Positions 15,352 to 24,130 of a DNA stretch of 64,000 nucleotides are shown here, one piece after another. Each line of letters starts with the position of its first letter. The stretch's first letter is position 1. The notes beneath the pieces were generated by a model. That model was not told the DNA's origin. It did no database searches and saw nothing but the letters and a program-made list of their open reading frames with translations. The position numbers and the translations under genes are program-made. Origin of the DNA: Nostoc carneum NIES-2107 (GTDB lineage Bacteria; Cyanobacteriota; Cyanobacteriia; Cyanobacteriales; Nostocaceae); NCBI GenBank assembly GCA_002368155.1, contig AP018182.1:1-64000 (forward strand). Reading direction: 5' to 3'.

Positions 15352-18072
15352 CTATTGATTAATAGTTCTTGTCTCTGTTGGATTGATTATTTCTTTTAGT
15401 AGAGATAACCCAACTGATTTAAACAGTGCTTCGTTATCATCAGGACAGCGTTGAATTGTTGTACAAGAAGAACAGCCGTATTTACAAGGACAATTATCGA
15501 CTAGAAACTTTGCCTTAATAAAGGCAGTCTCTAAATACTTGATGAGGGTATCGCACATACCTGTACCATGTTCACAAGTATCAAAGAAATAGCCAACTAT
15601 CTTAGTATTAGACGGCACTTCTACTAACATGAAATCTATATCTCGACTGTTTGCTCCATGTTCGACAAGTGGTAAACTGAGTATAAGGTGATGAGCGAGA
15701 GTATGAACGCAAATTTGGGTTTCATTGCTTTCAAATAGTTGTTTCTCCTCATTGGTAATATATTTCTGTTTATTAAGTATCTCTTTTCTGTGATTTTTGA
15801 CCACAACTGAAAAATATTTTCTTGCATCAGCGTTAATTTCAACCCTGACGCAGAATGTATTGTAGTTAAGAGCAAGTGATTCTTCGTATTTATTTTCCTC
15901 CAATAGTTCTACAGATTCTCGTTCAATCAGTTGGGTTTTACAAGCAGGACAAGTTTGTAAGTGTCCAGGTAATTTTAAATTGAAGTTGCGACATTTGTTA
16001 CTAGTGCAAGTCCATTTTTGTTCCAGCCTGTACAAGTTGTAGCCATAAATTTCTTCTTTGATTTTGGCTGAAACAGGTGTAAATCTAGCAGCCCCTTGGG
16101 GAAGATTGATAATTTTGGCTTCCCCGACAATTTTAATTTCCTCGAAATTTAGGCTTCCTTCAGGACGACTAAATAAATTGGTTGCTTCAATTGGCTTGAG
16201 AATTGCTTTCCCTTCGGTTAGATTTAGCTCTTGTGATTTATACTGTACGGGGTTGCCATCAAAGTCTTGAGCAAGATATATTGCACCAGGGTAAACTTCT
16301 CTTAGTGCGGAAGATGCCGAACTTTCCTCAAACTCTTCTGCGCTATCTTGATTGATATAACTGATGTTTTGGTCAGTGTTGCCTCTAACTTTAATTTTTG
16401 AGTGGACATAACCGAGGTTTCGATTAGTTGTCAGTCTTTGATTGTAGCTGAATATCAGTTGATTATCACCGATTAACTGTCGGGCGATCGCATTACCGGA
16501 ACTACCAAAATGTCGGGCAATTTGAGCTTGCGTCGGCTTACTTTCTTTGCAACAAGCGAGAATATGCTGCTCCAAAGTTGTTTCATAATTGTGGTTAAAG
16601 TTGATAATTTCTGGAGGATCGGATAAAAGGCGTTCTGGGTAATTGGCGTAGTAAGAATCCATAATCGACCTTTTCGACGGAATAAACACCAATAGTCCTG
16701 CTTCCTGCCTCCCCGCACGTCCTGCCCTTTGGCGAAAGGCAAGAATTGAGCCGGGGTAACTATGTACGATAGTTGCATCAATAGACCCGATATCTAGACC
16801 CGCCTCCAAAGCACTTGTAGATATAATCAACTTGACCTTCCCGCTTTGTATATCTGCAATAATTTTGTTACGCTGGTTTGCCTTCATGCTCCCATAAAAT
16901 GCTGAGATGGTTTCTCCCAGGTGGGGCAGTTGCATCTCGATTAAAGCTTTACGTATGGCATTAGTTAAAACCTTAACTAGTTCCCTACTATCGCAGAAAC
17001 AAATCCCGACGATGCCTTTACTTACGAGCATAGCTGCGACTTGGGCAGTTTGGTAAAATGTATTGTTTCGTGGTTTGAGACTAATAAAAGTAATCTCCGA
17101 GCGTTTTGCCCCACTTTGGTCAATAATAGCAAGGTTACTTTGTTCTTCTCGATTAGATATCTTCTGGGCAATTTCGCTGCTGTTACTAATTGTTGCAGAA
17201 GCGAAGATGTACTGTAATTTTGAAATATCATTGCCGACAGATTCTATCATGAGTTGAGTTCGCCGATTAAGTAGTGCAAAATGCGAACCAAATATGCCTT
17301 GATAAAAGTGCATTTCGTCACAGACAATGATTGAAAGTTTTCTGATTGTTTCTCTAAATCCCCAATTTGAATCGAATTGGTAGTTGTTAAGTTCGTGGTT
17401 CCATACATCAGGAGTCACGCATAAAATTGAGGGTTTATTGCTGTAAAGTTGTTTGCGCTCCTGGGGAGGAATATCTCCATTAATATTGAGAATTTGGGGG
17501 CGAATATTTTCATCTAAGTGGCTAACAAAGGAACGTATTTTCTCTACCTGGTCAAATGCCAGTGCTTTCAAGTTAAAAAATACTAAAGCTGATTTACCCT
17601 TTAGACACTCATGAATGATTGGAATGAGAAAAGAGATACTTTTACCACTGCTGGTAGGAGTTTGGAGAATTATATCTTCTCCTTTTTTGTAAGCTTGCCA
17701 TGCCTCGACTTGATGAGAATATAATTGACTGATTCCTGACTTACTTAAGGCCAGTTTAACTAGAGGGTGAATATCATCTGGGATGGGATAAAGTTTAGCT
17801 TCTTGAGCAGGAATTACTTCGCAGCTTTGTAATTTTCCTGAGCCATCAAGGATAGCAGCTATCTCTTGGTAGAGAATGCTTTTACCTGTTGGTGCTTGGT
17901 TTAGAGGTAATAAGTTACCGCTATTTACCTCATGCTCCCAGTCAAAAATAATTTGGTTTAAACTACCCTTTTTAAAGTAAAGGTTTTTCTCAATGATGGC
18001 GGCGATATGGATAACACCATGTTCTTTGGAATAAACCTGCTTGTTTGCTTCTAACCATTCAGGTTGGGTCAT
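15352..18072 (-). CDS. DEAD/DEAH-box helicase with DUF1998 C-terminus
   Basis: 906 residues. Helicase motifs appear in order: Walker A TPTSSGKSISFLIP (about residue 135), motif II CDEMHFYQG, motif III FASATISN, motif V/VI region STSALEAGLDIGSID and AFRQRAGRAGRQE. The C-terminus has a DUF1998-type Cys cluster (ENCPCKYGCSSCTTIQRCPDD in pattern C-x-C-x3-C-x2-C) and an internal CxxC pair (CTSNKC, CPACK) that may bind metal. Relatives include MrfA repair helicases and defence-linked helicases. The ATG directly follows hairpin 18082-18106 and a T5 tract, so expression may depend on read-through. A strong terminator follows the gene. Confidence 0.85.
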   Translation of the reverse strand: MTQPEWLEANKQVYSKEHGVIHIAAIIEKNLYFKKGSLNQIIFDWEHEVNSGNLLPLNQAPTGKSILYQEIAAILDGSGKLQSCEVIPAQEAKLYPIPDDIHPLVKLALSKSGISQLYSHQVEAWQAYKKGEDIILQTPTSSGKSISFLIPIIHECLKGKSALVFFNLKALAFDQVEKIRSFVSHLDENIRPQILNINGDIPPQERKQLYSNKPSILCVTPDVWNHELNNYQFDSNWGFRETIRKLSIIVCDEMHFYQGIFGSHFALLNRRTQLMIESVGNDISKLQYIFASATISNSSEIAQKISNREEQSNLAIIDQSGAKRSEITFISLKPRNNTFYQTAQVAAMLVSKGIVGICFCDSRELVKVLTNAIRKALIEMQLPHLGETISAFYGSMKANQRNKIIADIQSGKVKLIISTSALEAGLDIGSIDATIVHSYPGSILAFRQRAGRAGRQEAGLLVFIPSKRSIMDSYYANYPERLLSDPPEIINFNHNYETTLEQHILACCKESKPTQAQIARHFGSSGNAIARQLIGDNQLIFSYNQRLTTNRNLGYVHSKIKVRGNTDQNISYINQDSAEEFEESSASSALREVYPGAIYLAQDFDGNPVQYKSQELNLTEGKAILKPIEATNLFSRPEGSLNFEEIKIVGEAKIINLPQGAARFTPVSAKIKEEIYGYNLYRLEQKWTCTSNKCRNFNLKLPGHLQTCPACKTQLIERESVELLEENKYEESLALNYNTFCVRVEINADARKYFSVVVKNHRKEILNKQKYITNEEKQLFESNETQICVHTLAHHLILSLPLVEHGANSRDIDFMLVEVPSNTKIVGYFFDTCEHGTGMCDTLIKYLETAFIKAKFLVDNCPCKYGCSSCTTIQRCPDDNEALFKSVGLSLLKEIINPTETRTINQ

Positions 18073-18081
18073 AAAAAGTTA

Positions 18082-18106
18082 CCTACTTGCTGTTTTAGCA
18101 GGTAGG
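18082..18106 (-). terminator. Terminator/attenuator hairpin abutting the helicase ATG
   Basis: Ten-base stem with one wobble pair (CCTACTTGCT, 18082-18091; AGCAGGTAGG, 18097-18106), 5-nt loop. On the minus strand it is followed by TAACTTTTT and immediately the helicase ATG. It ends the glycosyltransferase transcript and probably limits entry into the helicase gene. Confidence 0.65.
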
Positions 18107-18166
18107 CGTTAGTCCAAAGTAGTGGTTTTGGTTATTGCTATATTATTGATGCTCTGCTTTATATTG

Positions 18167-19000
18167 TCAGAACGCAAATGCTTTTGGCGTTAATGAAATT
18201 TGTGCTTTAGTATTATAACTATCTACAAGCTGTTCTAAACGTTCAACAATACTGTCTTTAAGGATGGAATAGTTAGCTTGATTGGTGACAATGTGCGATA
18301 GCTCAGTTGCCCATTGCTCGTAATTAGAACTACCAATAATACCAATAGAAGACTGGATATAGTTAACAAGAATGCTGTCATTGAAACCAAAGCCACTTTC
18401 ACCCCAGATGCAAGCAGATTGCAGCAAATACTCGTAGTCTGCAAATACTTGAAACAAGGGGTTCCATCTAGGAGCATTGCTTCGGTAGTGGACGAAACCA
18501 TTGCTGTCGAATATCTCTTGTTGCCATAGAAGCTGCTGTAGGGAGCAGCAATTGCTAGGCGAAACAAACGGCTTTCCTTGGCGAACAACACGACCATTGC
18601 GGATGACATCGCGGCGGCGCTGCTGTCTTGCTATGCTATATCGAATATGGGAATGTTGTTTAAAGTACTGCCGCATTGAGGCAACAAATTCAGGAGCTAT
18701 GCTGTTGTCATCGTCCAGGTATGAAACAATGTCACCACCAGCTGCATCTAGTCCCAGGTTACGAGCGTAGCACAAGCCAAAGCCACTGCAAGGGTCAGGG
18801 TGTTCCATTTCAATGTAGATGATAGGGAAATCAGCTTTTGCCCTAATGCTGGTGATAATATCTCTGGTGTCAGTATTAGCGCCATCATTGATGACGAGCC
18901 ATTCAAAATTGCGGTCAGTTTGACTTTGAATGCTTGGCAGTGCAGTAGATGCAAGCTGCATAGGTCTATTGTATGTTGCAGTGATGATTGATAATTTCAA
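18167..19000 (-). CDS. Family 2 glycosyltransferase
   Basis: 277 residues with a GT-A fold: MKLSIITATYNRPMQLAST at the start, WLVINDGANTDT, ARNLGLDAAGGDIVSYLDDDN (the DDD is the metal/nucleotide-sugar DXD site near residue 95). No membrane anchor is visible, so it should be cytosolic. The acceptor is unknown. Its start overlaps the FolD-like stop by 4 nt (18997-19000), a tight coupling that is unusual for a cell-surface glycosyltransferase and makes modification of a small molecule, a protein or DNA worth considering. Ends before a terminator. Confidence 0.8.
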   Translation of the reverse strand: MKLSIITATYNRPMQLASTALPSIQSQTDRNFEWLVINDGANTDTRDIITSIRAKADFPIIYIEMEHPDPCSGFGLCYARNLGLDAAGGDIVSYLDDDNSIAPEFVASMRQYFKQHSHIRYSIARQQRRRDVIRNGRVVRQGKPFVSPSNCCSLQQLLWQQEIFDSNGFVHYRSNAPRWNPLFQVFADYEYLLQSACIWGESGFGFNDSILVNYIQSSIGIIGSSNYEQWATELSHIVTNQANYSILKDSIVERLEQLVDSYNTKAQISLTPKAFAF

Positions 19001-20187
19001 AGCTCCATACCTCTATCATTTGATTGCGTTGTTGTTGAATCGATCGCAGCTTGAATTTGTTGCCATCTTGTTACGTCCTCGTTTGTTATACCTCTAGCGG
19101 TTTCAATTTGATTACTTGCAAGAGATAGCCGAATTAACGTTAGCTTTTCATTGGTTCTGGCAACAATCAAACTTTGCGTGGTGCTATTGAAGCGGATCTG
19201 GTAGTTACTGCCTTCCAAGACAAATAGGTTTTCTCTCTCTGTGCGAATGGATTGAGGGTAGGCAGTTGCTTGTTGTGCGAAGAACACTCTAGCTATGGGG
19301 GCTATTATAGTAGCACGTTGCATTTGTTCTTGCTGTAATTGCTGGTAGTTCCATTTCTCAAGTTCTACGCCCAAATCCATTTTTACCAAACGTTCTGCTA
19401 AAATTGCCATTTCTATCGGGCCAACACCTCCAGGGACGGGCGTAATGTTCTGGGGGATTCTGTAAGCACTACGATCTACATCGCCAGCAGCACCAGAAGC
19501 AGTAGGTGTGAAGCCACCATCGACAACCAAGCGATGAGACGGGAGTACATAAGGAGTGAAAATTCCTTGTCTTCCGGTGACAGATACCACAATGTCAGCT
19601 GCTTGAGTTCTACTCAAGTCATCGCCGTCTTCCAAACAGAAACAGCTGATTCTACTTGCTTCTAAATATTTGATGACACCATTGCCCACAAAGCCACCTC
19701 CGCCGACAACTGCAACATTGGAATCCTTTTGTGCGTAGGATTCAACAATTCTGGCGATTCCTTCAGCAGTAGCACAACTTTCAAAGAAATTGTTGCTTTG
19801 TCTGCGGACGATATCTATATCTTTTTGTGGTTCTAATAGCCCAATTGAACTTGTAAACTTAGCTGGAATTGGGTATTGAACAATAGCAGCACTCACCTTA
19901 CTATTTTCATTAATGGATTGGATAATGTTGTCAAATTGCTCTACTGCGATATTGGGTGACAGCACAATATAATTGGGAGTAATGCCAATAGCGTTGAACG
20001 TTGCTACTTTTTGTTCTGCTGAGATTCTGGCTGCTTCATATCTAGCTCTTAGTCCGTTGCTGGCATTTTCTGAAGCCTCAAATCTGATGATTGCTACTTC
20101 TTTTTGAGATGCTTGAAAAATGGATTTGTATTTTTGACATTCTTGCTTTACGTGTTCTCGTATTAATTGTCCGTCTATGAGTGTCAT
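18997..20187 (-). CDS. FolD-like methylenetetrahydrofolate dehydrogenase/cyclohydrolase homologue, extended
   Basis: 396 residues; FolD is usually about 285. Family landmarks: catalytic Lys in ARISAEQKVATFNAIGI (about 61), AIVQYPIPAKF, LEPQKDIDI, dinucleotide fold VAVVGGGGFVGNGVIKYL, and C-terminal PVPGGVGPIEMAILAE. The Tyr that normally sits four residues before the catalytic Lys is Ser here, and the DGF after KDVD is lost, so activity may be altered. About 110 residues follow the FolD core, ending NDRGMEL. Coupled by overlap to a glycosyltransferase. Could supply one-carbon units to a modification pathway or be a repurposed NAD(P)-binding protein. Confidence 0.7.
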   Translation of the reverse strand: MTLIDGQLIREHVKQECQKYKSIFQASQKEVAIIRFEASENASNGLRARYEAARISAEQKVATFNAIGITPNYIVLSPNIAVEQFDNIIQSINENSKVSAAIVQYPIPAKFTSSIGLLEPQKDIDIVRRQSNNFFESCATAEGIARIVESYAQKDSNVAVVGGGGFVGNGVIKYLEASRISCFCLEDGDDLSRTQAADIVVSVTGRQGIFTPYVLPSHRLVVDGGFTPTASGAAGDVDRSAYRIPQNITPVPGGVGPIEMAILAERLVKMDLGVELEKWNYQQLQQEQMQRATIIAPIARVFFAQQATAYPQSIRTERENLFVLEGSNYQIRFNSTTQSLIVARTNEKLTLIRLSLASNQIETARGITNEDVTRWQQIQAAIDSTTTQSNDRGMEL

Positions 20188-20250
20188 TTAATATGGAGTT
20201 AAATTTGATGGAGAAAATTGCCTGGTACAAACAATTTTCTGAATTCCTAA

Positions 20251-20493
20251 TTAGAATTCATTGGAACTAGGGCGTTTAGTGATTTCACCAACTTCTTTAC
20301 CGTTGCAGGAAACCCAGTTGGTGACGTAGCGTTCAGTGTCATGGAAGCCACTAAATTCAATACTGTTACCAGAACACTTATCTTTGAACCATTGTTCTGC
20401 TTCTTGTTCTGTATTGAATGTTCTAGCAGTGACTTCTTCTATTGGAAGATTCCAGTTTGTATTGCCATATAAATCGCAAACATAATGTGTCAT
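20251..20493 (-). CDS. Small hypothetical protein, paralogue of 7388-7735
   Basis: 80 residues. FNTEQEAEQWFKDKC followed by DTERYVTNWVSCNGKEVG repeats the arrangement of the 115-residue protein at 7388-7735. No transmembrane segment. It is 63 nt upstream of the FolD-like gene on the same strand. Only 35 bp separate its start from the plus-strand EF-hand gene, so their promoters must overlap the coding regions or lie elsewhere. Function unknown. Confidence 0.6.
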   Translation of the reverse strand: MTHYVCDLYGNTNWNLPIEEVTARTFNTEQEAEQWFKDKCSGNSIEFSGFHDTERYVTNWVSCNGKEVGEITKRPSSNEF

Positions 20494-20528
20494 ATCTGTT
20501 ACTCTTTTAACAATATCTAAAAACCACT

Positions 20529-20942
20529 ATGACAATTTTAAATCAACAACAGCAGGCTGAATTAATTATCCAACAAGCTTGCAAGGAAAATTTTACTGAT
20601 AGCGAGAAAGCTATTTACGATGACTTTATTCTGGAAGCGGGGGTAAAAAATCCAGCTAAGATGACTGAGGCTACTGCTGATGCTTTGATTAGATACCTTA
20701 ATGGCTGCGAAGCATCTAACGAGTTTGTTGCTAATGTAGTAAATCGCCTCGCGCAAGTTGCCCCGGCTCATATCATGACCAAGATTCTTCTTAGTGACAA
20801 TGACGGTGATGGTGTGCCTTTATACGAGGAATTAAAACTTGGAACAAAGGTTACGGAATTTGATACCTCTTTTGAAATAGCGACTGCAAGACAAAGGCAA
20901 TATCAATTTTCTCCAACTCGGAATTGCGATATGGAGTTGTAA
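20529..20942 (+). CDS. Small protein with EF-hand-like calcium loop
   Basis: 137 residues. Two helical halves flank the loop DNDGDGVPLYEE (about residues 93-104), which fits the EF-hand/thrombospondin-3 calcium loop with acidic residues at positions 1, 3, 5 and 12 and Gly at 6. No signal peptide, so presumably cytosolic. The C-terminus is NCDMEL, similar to NDRGMEL of the FolD-like protein. It is the only plus-strand gene in this part apart from the SnoaL-like one, and diverges from the 80-residue gene with 35 bp between starts. Function unknown. Confidence 0.6.
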   Translation: MTILNQQQQAELIIQQACKENFTDSEKAIYDDFILEAGVKNPAKMTEATADALIRYLNGCEASNEFVANVVNRLAQVAPAHIMTKILLSDNDGDGVPLYEELKLGTKVTEFDTSFEIATARQRQYQFSPTRNCDMEL

Positions 20943-21174
20943 GTATAACCTGAACATTATTAGGAATTTTTATTGAAAATATAGATAATTCATTTTGAAG
21001 TGTTGGAATGTGGGTATAAAACAACCTTCCTTACAATAGAAGAATTAAAAACGGGAAATCCTCGAAATAAACCTGACATCAGGCATGATAGTGTCGATAA
21101 AAAAAGCTTCAGCTAAACTCTGTACAATAAATTATTAGATTAGTCCTTACTGCATCTGCTTCACCATACCGCTT

Positions 21175-21558
21175 ATGTCAGATCAAAGAGCACCAGAAAT
21201 CGAGCTGCTCCGTGCGGCGTATACAGCCTTCAACGCGCGAGATATTGACGCTGCCCTTGCCCTCATGACTCCGGACGTGGTTTGGCCCAGAGCGTTCAAA
21301 GGCGGTTTTGTCCGTGGGCCTGAAGAAGTTCGCGCTTACTGGACGGAGCAATGGAGCGAGATTGATCCGCACGTCGAGCCGCAAACCTTTTACTTGGAGG
21401 AGGGCGGGCGCATTTTGGTCTCGGTGCATCAGGTCGTGCGTGACAAGGCTTACGCAGTTCTTGCCGATGAGCACGTGGGCCATCGATTTACCCTTGAATA
21501 CGGCTTGATTCAAGCTATGGAAGTCTGTCCACCTCCATCGTCCACCCCAAAGACCTAA
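21175..21558 (+). CDS. SnoaL-like (NTF2 fold) protein, foreign composition
   Basis: 127 residues with the SnoaL-like pattern ELLRAAYTAFNARDIDAAL, LMTPDVVWP, GPEEVRAYWTEQWS and a C-terminal EYGLIQAMEV. NTF2-fold proteins of this size may be cyclases, isomerases or unknown binding proteins. The gene is visibly richer in GC than its neighbours (34 of 60 bases in 21241-21300), suggesting recent transfer from a GC-rich donor. The last residues (CPPPSSTPKT) depart from the usual ending, so the 3' end may be frameshifted. No cotranscribed neighbour. Confidence 0.7.
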   Translation: MSDQRAPEIELLRAAYTAFNARDIDAALALMTPDVVWPRAFKGGFVRGPEEVRAYWTEQWSEIDPHVEPQTFYLEEGGRILVSVHQVVRDKAYAVLADEHVGHRFTLEYGLIQAMEVCPPPSSTPKT

Positions 21559-21707
21559 CTACGCGCAAAGAGCGAACAGGCATTTCTAGGCGGCCTTCTT
21601 CATATTGAGTATAAAAAATGCGCTACTGTTAATCGTAAGCGCATTCCCGCTCGTGTAAAGCGATCGCAAGACTCCCAGCCCAATAATCAGGCGATTCCCC
21701 TGTAAGT

Positions 21708-22535
21708 TTAACTTTGGAAAATTACGCCAGTATCGTTATCTTCATCCCAAAACCACCAACCTTGAGATAATTCACAAAGAACGCGCATTAGTGCTAATTG
21801 TTGATGTGTGATTTCCCCACTACCGTAGCTGACGTTACTAGTGCCATTCCATGATTTAAGAATTGATTCTAAATTGTATCCATTGCCCATAATCCAACTG
21901 GCGTAGAAGCAGTCTTTGGATATTTCTTCCATGATGGCCAGTAATTCGAGTGCGGCATCAGGATTGGGTGATTTCATGGCTTCAAGTGCAAGGCGGAGGT
22001 TTTCTTCTCTGTCTGCAATAAACTCTGAAAAAGCTGCTCTATTTGATGGTAAATTGTCCTTTTCAAGTGTGATTAATTTTCCATTTACAATCTTGACTGG
22101 AGTTATATTTGAGTAGTCAGTTTGGTCATCTTCACTTGCCTTTACTTTTATAGCTAAAGGATGCCAATGGATGCGTTCAATTTTATTAGTCTGAGGATTT
22201 GTCCATGCCCAGAATAGTTTGTGAGATGCAGCACCCTTAACTGTAAGATAAGTTCTTTTATGTCGAATGGGATAGTCTACACCTTCCTCTTGTTTCGCTT
22301 GTAAAAATGCTTCTATTGACGGATATTCTTCATTGGGATAAACCATTATCCGTGGTGCTATCGCATATATGTAACCTGATATGCTGCTATCACCATTTTT
22401 ACATGGTAACAAATTCCATTTTTCGTTTATTGGATTCTGTGTCCAAAACTCAACTGATATTGTCTGTACAAACTGATCTAAAATCTGAATTGCACAAGGA
22501 TAGTAAAGTGTGAGTTGTTGGTTGCTATTATTCAT
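21708..22535 (-). CDS. Hypothetical protein
   Basis: About 275 residues if the start is ATG 22533-22535 (MNNSNQQL), which follows the upstream TAA by 2 nt; an in-frame ATG at 22550 would overlap the upstream gene by 13 nt. No family recognised. Features: KLFWAWTNPQTNKIERIHW, a helical section DAALELLAIMEEISKD, and a Trp-rich end GWWFWDEDNDTG. It forms a two-gene unit with the 153-residue gene. Possibly one of the plasmid's variable cargo genes. Confidence 0.55.
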   Translation of the reverse strand: MNNSNQQLTLYYPCAIQILDQFVQTISVEFWTQNPINEKWNLLPCKNGDSSISGYIYAIAPRIMVYPNEEYPSIEAFLQAKQEEGVDYPIRHKRTYLTVKGAASHKLFWAWTNPQTNKIERIHWHPLAIKVKASEDDQTDYSNITPVKIVNGKLITLEKDNLPSNRAAFSEFIADREENLRLALEAMKSPNPDAALELLAIMEEISKDCFYASWIMGNGYNLESILKSWNGTSNVSYGSGEITHQQLALMRVLCELSQGWWFWDEDNDTGVIFQS

Positions 22536-22537
22536 TA

Positions 22538-22999
22538 TTATTCCATCCATTCGATAGCGGATATGGTTTCCTTTTTGGCGGGAAGTATTTTAACTTCATA
22601 GCCATAAAGAATTAATTCGTGCAAAGTTGCTAGTAGTTGCTTGAGTGATATACTGTCCCATTGGCTGCACTCTAATATATGTTTCAATACCTGAGCGGGA
22701 GCATTAACCACCCAAAGACTATGAATTCTTTTGTTCCTAAATCCAGCACATAATTGAACAATTGGTTGTAACTCAACTGTTATTTTTGGTATATGAATAA
22801 TTGCTGAACTTATAGGGATTACTGGTTTATATTCTAAGTTTTTAGATTGTGAAAAATATGGGTCACTGTACCATTGTCCGTCGATTTGGTATGCAATCAT
22901 TAGGTATGGCAATGCTTTAATCGCATTTATAGTTCCCCATCTAGCAGTTTGTCCTGCATGAAACCAGATATAAGAGCCGTTGTGTATTATCATGTGCAA
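22538..22999 (-). CDS. Hypothetical protein
   Basis: 153 residues starting MHMIIHNGSYIWFHAGQTARWG. No known motif. Tightly coupled to the downstream 21708 gene. An 11-bp inverted repeat (23084-23113) lies about 85 nt upstream of its start and could be its operator. Confidence 0.55.
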   Translation of the reverse strand: MHMIIHNGSYIWFHAGQTARWGTINAIKALPYLMIAYQIDGQWYSDPYFSQSKNLEYKPVIPISSAIIHIPKITVELQPIVQLCAGFRNKRIHSLWVVNAPAQVLKHILECSQWDSISLKQLLATLHELILYGYEVKILPAKKETISAIEWME

Positions 23000-23083
23000 G
23001 TTTTATAATTTTGACTTGAGGCTTTGGTTGTTCAGCTAATTGATAACTTCGTCAAACTTTATACTCAGCTACAACACTTTAGA

Positions 23084-23113
23084 TATAAGTGATTATTTCC
23101 TAAATCACTTATA
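23084..23113. repeat. 11-bp inverted repeat, possible operator
   Basis: TATAAGTGATT (23084-23094) / AATCACTTATA (23103-23113) with an 8-nt spacer, upstream of the 153-residue gene. No T-tract follows, so an operator fits better than a terminator. Confidence 0.5.
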
Positions 23114-23206
23114 ATCAATGTCTACCTTGCTGATGTGTGTAACAATTGTGGTAATTAATCTACTAATTTGATGTGTGTTTTAAAACTAAATACTTGCTGT
23201 CAAATA

Positions 23207-23240
23207 AAAAGTGCGCCTTTTTAATTGATGACGCACTTTT
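23207..23240 (-). terminator. Rho-independent terminator
   Basis: Stem AAAAGTGCG (23207-23215) / CGCACTTTT (23232-23240), 16-nt loop, 19 nt after the stop of the zinc-ribbon/HNH-like gene; on the minus strand it ends in TTTTTATTT. Confidence 0.75.
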
Positions 23241-23259
23241 ATTAAAAATAAATTGATAG

Positions 23260-24102
23260 TTAAAGGTGGTGAAGGATAATATTTATTGCGTCTTGAGTGC
23301 TAATTTTATATTGTGTAGCAAGTTTATTCATGTTGGCTTCACCATTTGCATGATCTTTGATGATTGCTCGAACAATGTTTGGTGAAACATTAATCTCACT
23401 ATTGGTAACGACTGGTTTAGGTAAAGTTTGAGAAATAAAGAATTCTTTTCTTCTTAATACATGTATTTGACGATAATGTTCTTTTCTGGGTATCCATAAA
23501 CAATTTCCGGGGGCAAAGTCACTCTCTTGATCGATACGAGATATAACTGTTCCTTCGGGTGCTAATCCCATATCTTTTAGAAATTGGGTAAAGTTATCAC
23601 GCCAAGATGCATCAACTTCAATTCCGCACCCGCCATGATATTTGTACTGATGGTGGTTCTTGTTATAGCAGATGCGCTTGATGTGTAACCAGGAGTTATA
23701 CTCGTGGCTTTTGCAGTGACCGTGGATAGTTTTATCAGTCTTGAGGCTGTCCCGTTGCAAACATCCGCAACTTTGCGTAAGCCCTCTTTTTAAGCTATTT
23801 TTACTAACATATTTTTGGGTTCCGCATCTGCATAAGGTAAGGAGGAGTAGTTCACCCCTTTTCCCCTTAACTTCTACATCAGATATCACTGTTAGTCTCC
23901 CAAAATTTGCCCCAACTGGGATAGATTCTTTTCTTTTCTTACAACCGCAGTTAGTTGAGCGGCCATTGGTGAGAGTGTGACTGTAAACAAGTTTTTGAAT
24001 TCCACAATCACACTTACACAATACTTGCTTTCCTTGTTTTTCTAATACAGTCCAACTACCGAATTTTCCACTTATATTAATTACTCGCTTTGTAGTCTCC
24101 AT
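23260..24102 (-). CDS. Zinc-ribbon, homing-endonuclease-like DNA-binding protein
   Basis: 280 residues. Two N-terminal repeats have the form GxxGxxTV...CxCG...V...L..G....CGC (CKCDCGIQKLV with CGCKKR; LCRCGTQKYV with CGCLQRD), typical of phage zinc-ribbon modules. They precede HEYNSWLHIKRICYNKNH, HGGCGIEVDASWRDNF and ISRIDQESDFAPGNCLWI, a widespread phage HNH/AP2-type arrangement. The C-terminal part (IVRAIIKDHANGEANMNKL) looks like a small HTH. Likely a mobile nuclease or DNA-binding protein; no split host gene is visible. Followed by its own terminator. Confidence 0.65.
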   Translation of the reverse strand: METTKRVINISGKFGSWTVLEKQGKQVLCKCDCGIQKLVYSHTLTNGRSTNCGCKKRKESIPVGANFGRLTVISDVEVKGKRGELLLLTLCRCGTQKYVSKNSLKRGLTQSCGCLQRDSLKTDKTIHGHCKSHEYNSWLHIKRICYNKNHHQYKYHGGCGIEVDASWRDNFTQFLKDMGLAPEGTVISRIDQESDFAPGNCLWIPRKEHYRQIHVLRRKEFFISQTLPKPVVTNSEINVSPNIVRAIIKDHANGEANMNKLATQYKISTQDAINIILHHL

Positions 24103-24130
24103 AACTCATTTTGGTGTTATTACTGCTGGG

